The notes beneath the pieces are model-generated. The model was not told the DNA's origin, searched no databases, and saw nothing but the letters and a program-made list of their open reading frames with translations. A DNA stretch of 64,000 nt from Devosia ureilytica (GTDB lineage: Bacteria > Pseudomonadota > Alphaproteobacteria > Rhizobiales > Devosiaceae): the NCBI RefSeq assembly GCF_024273195.1, contig NZ_JAMZCU010000002.1:62001-126000 (forward strand). Direction: 5' to 3'. The number at the start of each line of letters is the position of its first letter. Position 1 is the stretch's first letter. The translations under genes and the position numbers were made by a program. Positions 45,151 to 54,161 of this stretch are shown here, one piece after another.

Positions 45151-46389
45151 ATGCTGAAGAAAACTCTGGCTGGACTGGCTGTAGCGTTGTTGCTCAGCTC
45201 CACGGCCTATGCCGAGGAAATCGTGGTCTATCACTCCTGGTCCTCGGGCCCGGAAGTGGCGGCACTCAATGTCATCAAGAAGGGCATTGAGGCCAAGGGC
45301 CATACCTGGACCGACATTGCCATTCCCCATGACACCGGCTCCAATGTGAACCTGATGAACCTGGTCACCGGCGGCAGCCCGCCGAATGTGTTCATGGAAT
45401 CCAATCCGGGCGTGTTCCGCGACCTGGCCGGCCTCGGCTTCGGCCGCCCCGTCACCGAGTTCTTCGAGGAACAGGGCATCACCGAGCACCTGCCGCTCGC
45501 AGTTGCCAAGTCGATCACCGTCGATGGCGAGATCGTCAAGATCCCGACGGCGCTGCACATCGACGGCATGGCCTATTACAATATGGAAGTCGCCAAGGCA
45601 GCCGGCGTTGACCCGGCATCCTGGACCTCGCTTGATGCCATGTTTGCCGATTTCCAGAAGGTCAGTGACGCCGGTTATGTGCCATTGGCAATCGGCGGCC
45701 AGCAGTGGCAGGTCGGCTATCTGTTCCACGCCCTGGCCGCTGCCACCGGTGGCGTTGATTTCTACAACGGCGTCTATGGCGCGGAGCCGGACCCTGCCGT
45801 TCTCGACAGCGCCGAAATGCGCACCCTGCTCGAAACCCTGCGCAAGTTCCAGGAAGCGGCGGACGAAGGTTCGGCCAACCGCGAATGGAATGTGACCACG
45901 AATATGGTGATCACGGGCAAGGCGCTCATGCAGATCCATGGTGACTGGATGAAGGGCGAATGGACTGCCGCAGGCAAGTCCGCGGGCACCGATTTCGGTT
46001 GCATCCAGATCCCCGGCGCCAAGGCCGTCGTGGCCACCGTCGATAGCTGGGGCCTGCTGGGCGGTCAGTCGCCCGAAATGGACCAGGCCGAGCTCGACTT
46101 TGCCTCGGTGGTCGTTGATCCCGAAGTTCAGGCCGAATTTGCCTTGGCCAAGGGTTCGACCCCGGTGCGCCTCGATGCCCCGGAATCGGCGCTCGATGCC
46201 TGCTCTGCCGAAGTGCTCCACATCCTGGCCGACCCTGCACACCAGGTTCAGAACCCGCACTCGATGAGCGATGCCGATTGGCAGAATTCCATCTGGGATG
46301 TCGTGTTCAACTTCTGGAGCGACCCGTCCATGTCGGTCGATGACGCCATCGCCCAGCTTCAGGACAATTACGAAACCATCCTCGGCTGA
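45151..46389 (+). CDS. Periplasmic sugar-binding protein of the ABC importer
   Basis: A 412-aa extracellular solute-binding protein, family 1. The signal peptide is MLKKTLAGLAVALLLSSTAYA and the mature domain opens EEIVVYHSWSSGPEVAAL. The interdomain regions NVFMESNPGVFRDLAG, KIPTALHIDGMAYYNMEVA and GDWMKGEW match glucose/mannose-type binding proteins. Aromatic residues for sugar stacking are abundant, but the ligand is not identifiable. AAGGGAGG lies upstream. A GC-rich hairpin at about 46412-46450 follows and may stabilise the transcript. Confidence 0.92.
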   Translation: MLKKTLAGLAVALLLSSTAYAEEIVVYHSWSSGPEVAALNVIKKGIEAKGHTWTDIAIPHDTGSNVNLMNLVTGGSPPNVFMESNPGVFRDLAGLGFGRPVTEFFEEQGITEHLPLAVAKSITVDGEIVKIPTALHIDGMAYYNMEVAKAAGVDPASWTSLDAMFADFQKVSDAGYVPLAIGGQQWQVGYLFHALAAATGGVDFYNGVYGAEPDPAVLDSAEMRTLLETLRKFQEAADEGSANREWNVTTNMVITGKALMQIHGDWMKGEWTAAGKSAGTDFGCIQIPGAKAVVATVDSWGLLGGQSPEMDQAELDFASVVVDPEVQAEFALAKGSTPVRLDAPESALDACSAEVLHILADPAHQVQNPHSMSDADWQNSIWDVVFNFWSDPSMSVDDAIAQLQDNYETILG

Positions 46390-46476
46390 TCGCCGAAAAT
46401 CTCTCTCCCAGCGGAGGGCGGCCCGGTGCTTGCATCGGGTCGCCCGCCTCCCAACCCAGCAAAATGGACGACCAGA

Positions 46477-46956
46477 ATGGACAAGCGCCTGCTTGATGAA
46501 GACGAAGTTATGCAGATCTGCTTCGTCACCGACGATGTAGTGAAATCGGCACAATGGTTCTCCGACCTCACCGGCAAGCCGATGCCCAGTGAAGGCCGCG
46601 CTGCGGAGCCCGCGGAAGCCAAAGCCATTTATCACGGCAAGCCCGCCGATGTTGGCTGCCGGATCATGATGTTCAAATTCGGCAATATCGACGTCGAGTT
46701 TTTGGAGCCCGGCCCGGAAAAGAGCGCCTGGCGCGACCTGCTCGAGGAGAAGGGCCCGGGATGCCACCATATCGCCTTCCGCACCCGCAACCTCACCAAG
46801 CGCGATGCCTATCTTGCTTCCAAGGGGCATCCCTTGCTGCAGCGCGGTGAGTTCGATGGCAGCCATGGTCGCTACGCCTATTACGACACCGTCAAGGACC
46901 TCGGCGTGATGGTCGAACTACTCGAGTTCGACAATGACAAGGAAGCCCAGCCCTGA
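46477..46956 (+). CDS. VOC-family protein (second)
   Basis: A 159-aa glyoxalase-fold protein. Features are MQICFVTDDVVKSAQWFSDL, NIDVEFLEPGPEKSAW, GCHHIAFRTRNL and GVMVELLEFDND. The layout resembles methylmalonyl-CoA epimerase-type members, with His and Glu ligands in the expected strands. It is only distantly similar to the VOC protein at 40.7 kb, so the locus uses two different VOC enzymes. The role in sugar breakdown is inferred from the operon. Confidence 0.83.
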   Translation: MDKRLLDEDEVMQICFVTDDVVKSAQWFSDLTGKPMPSEGRAAEPAEAKAIYHGKPADVGCRIMMFKFGNIDVEFLEPGPEKSAWRDLLEEKGPGCHHIAFRTRNLTKRDAYLASKGHPLLQRGEFDGSHGRYAYYDTVKDLGVMVELLEFDNDKEAQP

Positions 46957-47026
46957 GGCTGGTGCCGCACACCTCGTCCCGACGCCGGTCGGGACGACCA
47001 GCTTGCAAACGACATAACAGGCTCCC

Positions 47027-47785
47027 ATGACCTACCCCATTGCCTATCAGCTCTATTCATCGCGCAACTTTCCGCCCCTGGCCGCCCAGCTGCCGGTGCT
47101 CAAGGCCATGGGCTATGACGCGATCGAGCCCTGGTTGCCTGCCTATGAGGCCGACCCGGCCCTGTTCCGTCGCCAACTCGATGATGCGGGCCTCAAGTGC
47201 CTTGGTTTCCACATGCCGCTGGCAGGTCTCGCGGGAGAACCGCAACGCTATATCGAGATCGCCCAGACGCTTGGGGCGACCTATCTTATCCCGCCCTATG
47301 TGACCGCCGAAGAACGCGAACCCACCATCGCCTATTGGCGGGCACTGGGAGAAAAGCTGGCCCGCGGAGCCGAAGCCGCCGCGCCGCACGGCCTTCAAGT
47401 CGCCTGGCACAATCACGACTTCGAATTCATCGCTCTGGACGATGGCAGCCGCCCCATCGACCATATTTTTGCCGCCGGTGGGCCCGCGGTAAAATTCGAA
47501 ATCGACTGCGGCTGGATCGTTCGCGCAGGCGCCGATCCGGCGGCCGAACTGGACCGTTTCGCCGACCGGATCGTCGCCATTCAGACCAAGGACACGGCGC
47601 CAATCGGCACAAGACAGGACGATGGCTGGACCGCCACGGGCGATGGCATCATCGACTGGCAGGCGCTGGTGCCCCTGTTCCGCAAGACCGCCGCTGATCA
47701 CATTGTCACCGAGCACGACAATCCGAGCGACTGGCAGGCTTTTGCCAGCCGGTCCATCAATCATCTCAAGGCGCTGGGCCTCTAG
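47027..47785 (+). CDS. Sugar phosphate isomerase/epimerase (xylose-isomerase-like TIM barrel)
   Basis: A 252-aa AP-endonuclease-2 superfamily barrel. Metal-ligand candidates are Glu and His in QVAWHNHDFEF, Asp in VKFEIDCGWIVRAG and His/Glu in HIVTEHDNPSDW. It starts MTYPIAYQLYSSRNF, a common opening for ketose 3-epimerase, inosose dehydratase and 3-keto-sugar-processing relatives. The exact reaction cannot be chosen from sequence alone, but a divalent-metal isomerase, epimerase or dehydratase is expected. Confidence 0.88.
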   Translation: MTYPIAYQLYSSRNFPPLAAQLPVLKAMGYDAIEPWLPAYEADPALFRRQLDDAGLKCLGFHMPLAGLAGEPQRYIEIAQTLGATYLIPPYVTAEEREPTIAYWRALGEKLARGAEAAAPHGLQVAWHNHDFEFIALDDGSRPIDHIFAAGGPAVKFEIDCGWIVRAGADPAAELDRFADRIVAIQTKDTAPIGTRQDDGWTATGDGIIDWQALVPLFRKTAADHIVTEHDNPSDWQAFASRSINHLKALGL

Positions 47786-47809
47786 TCCGCGCCGCCAAGG
47801 AATGTCCCG

Positions 47810-48277
47810 ATGACGATGACGCCCACCATGGCCGAGCTTGAGGCACAGCAGGCGCGGCTGCATCTGCCGCGTTTCGACTATGCCGCGGCCTGGGTGCTCG
47901 GCGCCCACATGCAGGCCGAAGCCGCCGCGCGAAAACTGCCCGTCGCCATCGAAGTCACCCATGGCGAAACGCCGGTCTTCTTCGCTTTGATGCCCGGCGC
48001 CACGCCAGATAACCCCGATTGGGTTCGGCGCAAGCGCGCCGTGGCCCTGCGCTTCCACCAAAGCTCGCTCTACATGCGATTGCAATGCGAGCAGCATGGC
48101 TGGGATTTTGCCAGGCGGTTTCGCCTGCCCGAGGCCGATTACGCGGCCAGCGGCGGTGGCGTGCCCATAATTGTGGACGGCGTCGGATTGGTTGGCGCTG
48201 CGGCGGTGAGCGGCCTCCCTGACGTCGAGGACCACAATCTGGTTGTATCGGCCTTGGAAAAACTGCTGGTCCTGTGA
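47810..48277 (+). CDS. UPF0303 / haem-degrading-domain (HbpS/GlcG fold) protein
   Basis: A 155-aa protein. Family features are RFDYAAAWVLGAHMQAEAAARKLPVAIEV, RRKRAVALRFHQSSLYM, and the glycine-rich loop ASGGGVPIIVDGVGLVGAAAVSGLPDVEDH. Proteins of this fold occur in many sugar and glycolate catabolic operons, where their function is undefined; the haem-degrading label comes from HbpS. It overlaps the following cupin frame's upstream region and has a ribosome binding site just after the isomerase gene. Confidence 0.87.
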   Translation: MTMTPTMAELEAQQARLHLPRFDYAAAWVLGAHMQAEAAARKLPVAIEVTHGETPVFFALMPGATPDNPDWVRRKRAVALRFHQSSLYMRLQCEQHGWDFARRFRLPEADYAASGGGVPIIVDGVGLVGAAAVSGLPDVEDHNLVVSALEKLLVL

Positions 48278-48300
48278 GCCGGCACAGAGGAGGAACGACA

Positions 48301-48864
48301 ATGTCCAGCAATGCACCCGAACTGTTCTGGTCCAAACCCAATGGCATGCTGCCCAACAGCCGCTATCCCCTGCTGGTGCATCGCAATGGCATCACAGGCG
48401 GCGGCGAAATGGCTGTATTGGAACGCTTCAGGGCCAATGGCTGGCTCAACAACTGGCGCTATCCTGGCGTCTACACCTATCCCCACTTCCACTCCACCAC
48501 CCATGAATGCCTGGGCGTTGCCACCGGCTGGATAGATGTGGCGCTGTTCGGCAAGGGCGGCATCACCCTTCGCGTCTCTGCCGGCGACGTCATCGTCATG
48601 CCCGCCGGCGTGTCGCACAGCATGGTCGGACACTCGGACGATATCATGATGGTGGGCGGCTACCCCGATGGCCGTGACTGGGACAACATGCAGGAGGATC
48701 ACATCACCGAAGAAGGTCGCCGGGCCGCGGCCAAGCGGATCATGATGTTGCCCATCCCGACGCGCGATCCGGTCACCGGCAGCGCGATGCAAGACTGGAT
48801 CGAGGCGCCTTCGTCAGTGGATGCAGACCTCAATGATTTCCGGGACGGTCTCGACCCGATTTGA
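48301..48864 (+). CDS. Cupin-domain protein
   Basis: A 187-aa protein with a single cupin barrel. Motif 1 is the HFHSTTHECLGVATG stretch (H-x-H-x4-E) and motif 2 is GDVIVMPAGVSHSM, with the expected two His, Glu and His metal ligands. GAGGAGGAACGAC precedes the ATG at 48301. It resembles the YjlB group. An epimerase or dioxygenase activity is possible; neither is supported directly. It shares the sugar operon. Confidence 0.85.
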   Translation: MSSNAPELFWSKPNGMLPNSRYPLLVHRNGITGGGEMAVLERFRANGWLNNWRYPGVYTYPHFHSTTHECLGVATGWIDVALFGKGGITLRVSAGDVIVMPAGVSHSMVGHSDDIMMVGGYPDGRDWDNMQEDHITEEGRRAAAKRIMMLPIPTRDPVTGSAMQDWIEAPSSVDADLNDFRDGLDPI

Positions 48865-48913
48865 CCAGGCAGCCGTGCGGCATGCTGGGCCTCAAGTTCT
48901 ACAAGGACACGCT

Positions 48914-49819
48914 ATGAGCTTTAAATTCCCGCGACGCGGGCGCAGCCTGGCCAGCGGCCAGATATCACACCTGACGATCATCGATCTTGATGGCAGGCAA
49001 GAGGTTATCTTCACAGCCAACGAGGTGATTGAAGCCCCGAACTGGACGCCCGATGGCCAATGGCTGGTGTTCAATGCCGGGGGGAAACTCTATCGCCTGC
49101 CCAGCCTGGGCGGCGCGCCCGAGCAGATCGACACCGGGCATCTGGATGATCTCAACAACGACCACGTTGTGTCGCCGGATGGCTCGACGGTCTATGTAAG
49201 TTCGGATGATGGGCATCTGTACGCGGTTCCCATTTCCGGGGGCGCACCACGCCGTGTCTCGAACAATCATGTTACGCCGCACCATTACTACCTGCACGGC
49301 ATCTCGCCCGACGGAGCGACCCTGTCCTATGTTGCGGTCGAGGCGCCCGAAGGCGCTAGAATGGTCAATGTGTTCACCATCCCCGCATCCGGCGGGCCCG
49401 ATACCCGCCTGACGAACCTGACCATGCCGAACGACGGGCCTGAATATTCGCCGGATGGCCGGTGGCTCTATTTCAACTCGGAGCTGTCCGCATCCTACCC
49501 CGGCCATGCCCAGATTTTCCGGATGAAGGCTGCTGATGGCAGCGGTGTGGAACAATTGACGTTCGACGAGCGGGTCAACTGGTTCCCGCACCTTTCCACC
49601 GATGGCCAGCACTTGGTCTACCTGAGCTACCCCTCCGGCACCATCGGACACCCGGCCGACAAGCACGTGGAATTGCGCCTGATCTCGCCCGAGGGCGGCA
49701 AATATCGTACGCTGGCACAGTTCTTCGGTGGGCAGGGGACCATCAACGTCAACTCGTGGGCGCCCGACAGCCGGCGTCTCGCCTTTGTGTCCTATCCCAT
49801 TGCAACCGCGCCCCAATAG
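48914..49819 (+). CDS. TolB-like beta-propeller protein
   Basis: A 301-aa protein made of repeated WD40-like/PD40 blades: PNWTPDGQWLVFNAGGKLYR, HVVSPDGSTVYVSSDDGHLY, PEYSPDGRWLYFNSE, FPHLSTDGQHLVYLS and SWAPDSRRLAFVSY. No signal peptide is evident with the ATG at 48914, so it is probably cytoplasmic, unlike true TolB. AAGGA lies upstream. Similar propellers accompany carbohydrate operons and are related in form to oligogalacturonate lyases. It is the last gene of the operon; what it binds is unknown. Confidence 0.83.
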   Translation: MSFKFPRRGRSLASGQISHLTIIDLDGRQEVIFTANEVIEAPNWTPDGQWLVFNAGGKLYRLPSLGGAPEQIDTGHLDDLNNDHVVSPDGSTVYVSSDDGHLYAVPISGGAPRRVSNNHVTPHHYYLHGISPDGATLSYVAVEAPEGARMVNVFTIPASGGPDTRLTNLTMPNDGPEYSPDGRWLYFNSELSASYPGHAQIFRMKAADGSGVEQLTFDERVNWFPHLSTDGQHLVYLSYPSGTIGHPADKHVELRLISPEGGKYRTLAQFFGGQGTINVNSWAPDSRRLAFVSYPIATAPQ

Positions 49820-49987
49820 CCTGCGCCGCAATGAGTTGATGATCGCGTGGCGTCTGCTGGCGGACGTGAATGGCTTGAAGCCCAGGAATTTGGGGGCGTC
49901 CTCAATCTGGCCGGATTAACTATCGCAGCCGCAATCGCTGAAATCTGCTTGCCCGAAGCGCGGCGACCAATTGCTGACTTAGGGATG

Positions 49988-51745
49988 CTACGGATCGGAT
50001 TGCACCAGCTGGGTCCGTGCGGATGGCCCGCAAGTATCTGGGGGCAGATCTGGCACAACCTTGTTCAGGTCCTCCACAATCCGGTTGTAATACGAATTGT
50101 GAATATTGGACGCCCGTAGGTCGCCGCAGACAAATTCGCTGTAGCCGGGCTTGAGCCGGATGACGCCGGCCCAAGCCAGACGAGCTTCCTGCAGGTTGCC
50201 GGAACGGGCATCGATGACTGTCTTCATGAGCCAGTAGCGATAGTCATCCGGCAACTTCTGTTCGTCGATATATTGCACGGCCCTTTCCAGGTCATCGGCC
50301 ACGTAGCGCTCCAGAGCCAGCATCGTGTAGCCCAGGGGGCCAAGCGATGGTATTTGGTTCAAACCGGCCTCGATCAATGGCAGGCCACGCTCGGGTAGGC
50401 CCTGGGACACAAATGCTTTGCCGATCATCACCTTGAGGCGCGCGTCGCCGCTATAGCGCAGCAACATCCTGTCCGCCAAATTTTGCAGCGCAGTGCCCTG
50501 CCCCGCGTCGTAGGCTGCAGCCAGGCGCGCCAGATGCGGAAAGAAGGTTTCTGGCGACAGCGCGCTGGCCCTGTCCGCAGCCACCTGTTGCTGCACCCGG
50601 TATGCGGATGCATCTTCGCCCTGTGAGGCGGCGAACCGCCCCTGCCGGTGATAAGCCAGGCTAAGCAACGCCCAGGCCTGTCCGTTTTGCGGATGATGGT
50701 CGACGACCCGTTTCAGGCAATCGGCAACACCTCCAAGCAACATCAGGTCGTCCGTGAATGCATTGCGTTGCGCGCGCGCAATGCAAACGCTGTCATCGCC
50801 GAGATCCGTCGGTTGTGAGCGATCAAGAATCACCGGAACGGCCCCTTCAAGCCCCAACAATTCTGCGGAGATGGATTGCACGATCGCCGCAGCGCCATCG
50901 CCCGTTTCAAAGCCAATGTTGCGATCCGACGCCCACATCACCTGATTGGAGTGCATGTCCGTCAGATACCAGCGCAGCGCAGCCCGTCCGTCCTCTATGC
51001 GGACATAGGTCGCCAGCGAGAAGACGTGCTTTTCCGTCCACCCACTCCCCGACATCTGATCTGCTGATCTTTGTGAATTCGGTGATCGAAGAGCGTCGAT
51101 GATGCTGACGCCGTCATAGCGGGTCACCTGCGCAATGATTTGATCGCCCAGAACTCGGGCGAAGTCACGATCCGTGCTCCCCCCCGTCTCGACAGGCTGC
51201 ACGATGATCCATACGCGCCCGATATCGCCATCGCTGTCCGCAACCGAAAGACGGGACCAGAAAATCAAGACCGCAATAGCAAGAACTGCGACCGCCAGGA
51301 AAGCGACCGCGAGCCGCCCTCGGGCCGGAGATGGCGTGGCTGATGGGGGTGACGCCGGTCGTTGGGTACTGAGGTGGTCGGGTCGATCGCGCTCCGGCCG
51401 AAAATCGAACTCGGGAAAATAATGTCCCTTCGGCAGGCGGATGATGACCCGATGCTCGTCCTGTGACTCGTTGTAGTACTTTGCCAGCGCGCTCCGGAGG
51501 CGATTGGCTGTAATCCTGACGATAGGGTCCTGCGTGGGATCGAAATCCGTGTCCTTACCGAGCGCTTCGACGCCCACGGAATAGGATTTGATCCTCTCCG
51601 CGCGCCCCGCCAGCGCCTCTTCAACAACATAACGCAGAAACCGCTTTATTTGCTCGGCCTCCGCAAAATACTCCGAGGCGCAAATACGGCTCAACGCCTC
51701 GCGAATGTCGCCAACGCTGTCTGCCTCTAGATCGGAATGGGTCAC
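49988..51745 (-). CDS. Membrane-anchored regulator with N-terminal DNA-binding-like domain and TPR repeats
   Basis: A 585-aa protein. Residues about 20-120 (FLRYVVEEALAGRAERIKSY through RVIIRLPKGHYFPEF) match the N-terminal domain of a rhizobial family often labelled adenylate cyclase or TPR regulator; it is wHTH-like. One membrane span lies near 148-168. The C-terminal half is a periplasmic helical region with TPR-like repeats (WALLSLAYHRQGRFAASQ and following). No cyclase catalytic domain is present, so the annotation of relatives as cyclases should not be copied. It plausibly works as a one-component membrane regulator of the adjacent block. Confidence 0.8.
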   Translation of the reverse strand: MTHSDLEADSVGDIREALSRICASEYFAEAEQIKRFLRYVVEEALAGRAERIKSYSVGVEALGKDTDFDPTQDPIVRITANRLRSALAKYYNESQDEHRVIIRLPKGHYFPEFDFRPERDRPDHLSTQRPASPPSATPSPARGRLAVAFLAVAVLAIAVLIFWSRLSVADSDGDIGRVWIIVQPVETGGSTDRDFARVLGDQIIAQVTRYDGVSIIDALRSPNSQRSADQMSGSGWTEKHVFSLATYVRIEDGRAALRWYLTDMHSNQVMWASDRNIGFETGDGAAAIVQSISAELLGLEGAVPVILDRSQPTDLGDDSVCIARAQRNAFTDDLMLLGGVADCLKRVVDHHPQNGQAWALLSLAYHRQGRFAASQGEDASAYRVQQQVAADRASALSPETFFPHLARLAAAYDAGQGTALQNLADRMLLRYSGDARLKVMIGKAFVSQGLPERGLPLIEAGLNQIPSLGPLGYTMLALERYVADDLERAVQYIDEQKLPDDYRYWLMKTVIDARSGNLQEARLAWAGVIRLKPGYSEFVCGDLRASNIHNSYYNRIVEDLNKVVPDLPPDTCGPSARTQLVQSDP

Positions 51746-52340
51746 TCGTCGCCCTTATCCTAAGCCGATTCCCATCGTGAAGACGTCTTCCCTCTTTCCG
51801 GAGAGGACGGTTCGGAAAAAATCGTTTGCTAATAGACACATAGAACACGACTCCAAAATCTAACTGTCGTTTCTTTGGTTCTGCAAATTATCATTAAACA
51901 CAAATAGAATTGGTCAGACAAAAATATAAACAGAGATCATGTCTGGGCAAACAGTCCAGTACTACGGATATTTACCAAGATTTTGACCCCGCACCCTTCG
52001 AAAGCAACACGCAAATAACTGTCAGGGCCCTGGCGTTTCGTCGAGTGCGTTACCGTTACACCACCGCAAAACTAGCCAGACATTTCAATGGATTCGGCCC
52101 ATCGGCTCCGTCTGACTTGCGCCCTATGTGGATCAACATCTGGATCTGTCCGTGCATCTTGCGTGCGTATCGACAGCTCCACCGCATCGTCCATGAAACC
52201 TGGGCTTACCTGCGTTCATAACCGGCTATAACGTTTGCGGAACGCTGACTTCCCGTCACCTTGAAGTGTGCGCAGCACCTGGCCTTGCCTTGGCTGTTCT
52301 GTGCCAACCTCGGTTTCATGACGACAAGGAGGCGTTGCCC
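51746..52340. other. 595-base AT-richer intergenic region
   Basis: This region separates the membrane regulator (minus) from the Fis-type gene (plus) and is clearly richer in A+T than its surroundings. It should hold two divergent promoters. Open frames within it start with weak codons, lack ribosome binding sites and look random. I saw no riboswitch, tRNA or clear operator. Confidence 0.5.
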
Positions 52341-52976
52341 GTGGCTGAAAACCTGTCCGTATTTGGATCCTATGGCCCGCAAGCAGAAGGACGTGTCTTC
52401 GGTCGCCGCAATGCCGATACTGCGCCATCACCGACCGTCCGGACCTCGACCTTTGGCAAGCGCAGAAGTCGCCCGGGTGAGCGACTATCGATGCAACGTG
52501 TCCGCCTCATCCAGCTTCGGGCGCAGCTGATCGAGGTCTTCCAAGATCCCGCATTTCCCGAGGAAACGCCCGATATTGTGCTGGTTGAAGCCGGCGAAAC
52601 GCCCCGGCTACTCATCGGTCGCAGCGCTCTGGTGGCCGTGGATGAACAAACCGGACAACTCGTTTTCATTGAAACCGCCGGTCCCGCGGACACAACAGTG
52701 ATCACGGCCGACGACGACCGGCTGATCGACCACATTCTCGGGCATTTCACCGGCCACGACCGCAGCGATACGCCGCATCGCACCAGCAGAGCTGCCCGCA
52801 CCCTGGTCGGACAAACCCTCCACGAGATCGAACGTCACGTCATCCTGCAGACGCTACGCCACTGCGGCGGAAACAGGACCCGAACGGCCAGAATGCTTGG
52901 TGTCTCGCTTCGCACGGTCAGAAACAAGCTCAGGACTTATTGGTTCGAGAGTGAAACACACGATGCCAATGGCTGA
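52341..52976 (+). CDS. Fis-type helix-turn-helix DNA-binding protein
   Basis: A 211-aa protein. The C terminus (GQTLHEIERHVILQTLRHCGGNRTRTARMLGVSLRTVRNKLRTYW) is the Fis/NtrC DNA-binding domain. It is closest in style to FlbD-type regulators but lacks receiver and AAA+ sigma-54 activation domains. Residues about 55-120 form an uncharacterised domain. The GTG at 52341 has AAGGAGG 8 bases upstream and is preferred to an in-frame ATG 25 codons earlier. It probably binds DNA as a dimer and may control the adjacent secreted-protein genes. Confidence 0.82.
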   Translation: MAENLSVFGSYGPQAEGRVFGRRNADTAPSPTVRTSTFGKRRSRPGERLSMQRVRLIQLRAQLIEVFQDPAFPEETPDIVLVEAGETPRLLIGRSALVAVDEQTGQLVFIETAGPADTTVITADDDRLIDHILGHFTGHDRSDTPHRTSRAARTLVGQTLHEIERHVILQTLRHCGGNRTRTARMLGVSLRTVRNKLRTYWFESETHDANG

Positions 52977-53263
52977 TGACGTTGCCGCCTCTTGGGCCCC
53001 TTAGGTAAGTTACGCCACCCCCTCGCCGCGCCGTTCCTGTTCAGCCTCCATCCGTTCGAGATGGAGACAAGAAATGGTTGGAGAGGGCGCATTTTGCAGG
53101 CGCTCCAGGCCTGAAACTCCCCCAGATGATACCGTTAGTTACTGGTGGTGCCCAGGCATGGGGTCCTAGCGTTGCTGTGTGGCGCAGGGAAAACAGCTGG
53201 TTTGGGGCTGTCTTCAACAAATGTGCTTCCGCGTAATTTTTAAGTTTCAACTGGAGGCCAGAA

Positions 53264-54061
53264 ATGAAACCGTCTCACACAATATTTGCAGGTGCATTGG
53301 TTACAACTTTTCTGCTGACGTCAGCCGCTTCTGGGCAGTCTTTACTGGGTCTTGTCGGAGGGAGTGACAGCGGGGCGTTGATTACACTTGGGTCTGGAGA
53401 AGCAGGCGGCAGTGGACTCGTCAATGTGGGCCTGGGCGGAGGCGGCGGCAACGTGCTGGATGCCAATATCGGCGGCGGTTCGGGTGGAGAACTGATTGGC
53501 GCCAATGTCAGTACTGGCGGCGACAACGGTCTTCTCGACGTCAATGCAAATGTCGGCGATGACCTCGTCATGGCGGACATCGGCATCGGGGGATCCAGCG
53601 GTCCAGTTGTTATCGACATCGGTATCGGGGGGCCGACCGGCCCTGGTGGTCCGGGCACACCCGGCGGCCCGACTGGCCCTGGCCGCCCCGGTGTGCCGGG
53701 CACCAATGGAGCCATCGGAAGCGCGGCGGGTTCAGGTGGTTCGGGCGCAAACGTGCTTCGTTGCGTTGGCGCAGACCCCTCCACGGTCCTTGCCCTCTTT
53801 AGCCGGACACCGGTGACCAGCCGGGAAGTGTCCAACTGGTATGGTGCCGGCGACGTGCAGATCTTCCCGGTCAAGCTTTGCGACGCTGAGCGGCGCCAGC
53901 TGGCTGCAACTCTGGCCGGCCAACCCAAGTTGGGCGTTCTGCAAAGCTCACTGATGTCGGCGCCCGCAATTTCCTCCGCACTCAGCAGGTCGGGCTATAC
54001 CGCGCGAGACGCATTTGCTGTTGTTAGCAGCTTCAATCGCGTGACCGTCTACGTCTACTGA
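53264..54061 (+). CDS. Secreted glycine-rich protein with a collagen-like segment
   Basis: A 265-aa protein with a signal peptide (MKPSHTIFAGALVTTFLLTSAASG). Residues about 30-125 hold Gly-rich repeats with recurring ANIGGGSGG, ANVSTGG, ADIGIGG and IDIGIGG motifs, suggesting a beta-solenoid-like fold. A collagen-like Gly-X-Y run of about 30 residues follows (GPTGPGGPGTPGGPTGPGRP and on). The C-terminal domain of about 100 residues holds two Cys and ends in VTVYVY. GGAGG lies before the ATG. A cell-surface or matrix role is inferred; I know no characterised homologue. Confidence 0.8.
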   Translation: MKPSHTIFAGALVTTFLLTSAASGQSLLGLVGGSDSGALITLGSGEAGGSGLVNVGLGGGGGNVLDANIGGGSGGELIGANVSTGGDNGLLDVNANVGDDLVMADIGIGGSSGPVVIDIGIGGPTGPGGPGTPGGPTGPGRPGVPGTNGAIGSAAGSGGSGANVLRCVGADPSTVLALFSRTPVTSREVSNWYGAGDVQIFPVKLCDAERRQLAATLAGQPKLGVLQSSLMSAPAISSALSRSGYTARDAFAVVSSFNRVTVYVY

Positions 54062-54083
54062 CCCGCCCCGAGTCAGTAATCGG

Positions 54084-54107
54084 CCTCGCGCCGTCCCTGG
54101 CGCGAGG
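54084..54107. terminator. Hairpin after the glycine-rich protein gene
   Basis: A perfect 9-bp stem (CCTCGCGCC with GGCGCGAGG, loop GTCCCT) lies 22 bases past the stop codon. No T tract follows, so it may stabilise the transcript 3' end rather than terminate it. Confidence 0.45.
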
Positions 54108-54161
54108 TCGACCCAGTCGACCTCCACCACAGTCTCCGCAAACATCCCGGAAAGCGAAGAA

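Noticed and set aside
44995-46866. Minus-strand open frame of about 623 codons
   Set aside because: It lies antisense to the sugar-binding protein and VOC genes, and its composition is that of a complement strand.
51910-52221. 103-codon plus-strand open frame in the regulator-Fis gap
   Set aside because: It starts at TTG with no ribosome binding site, lies in AT-richer non-coding DNA and has no recognisable sequence.
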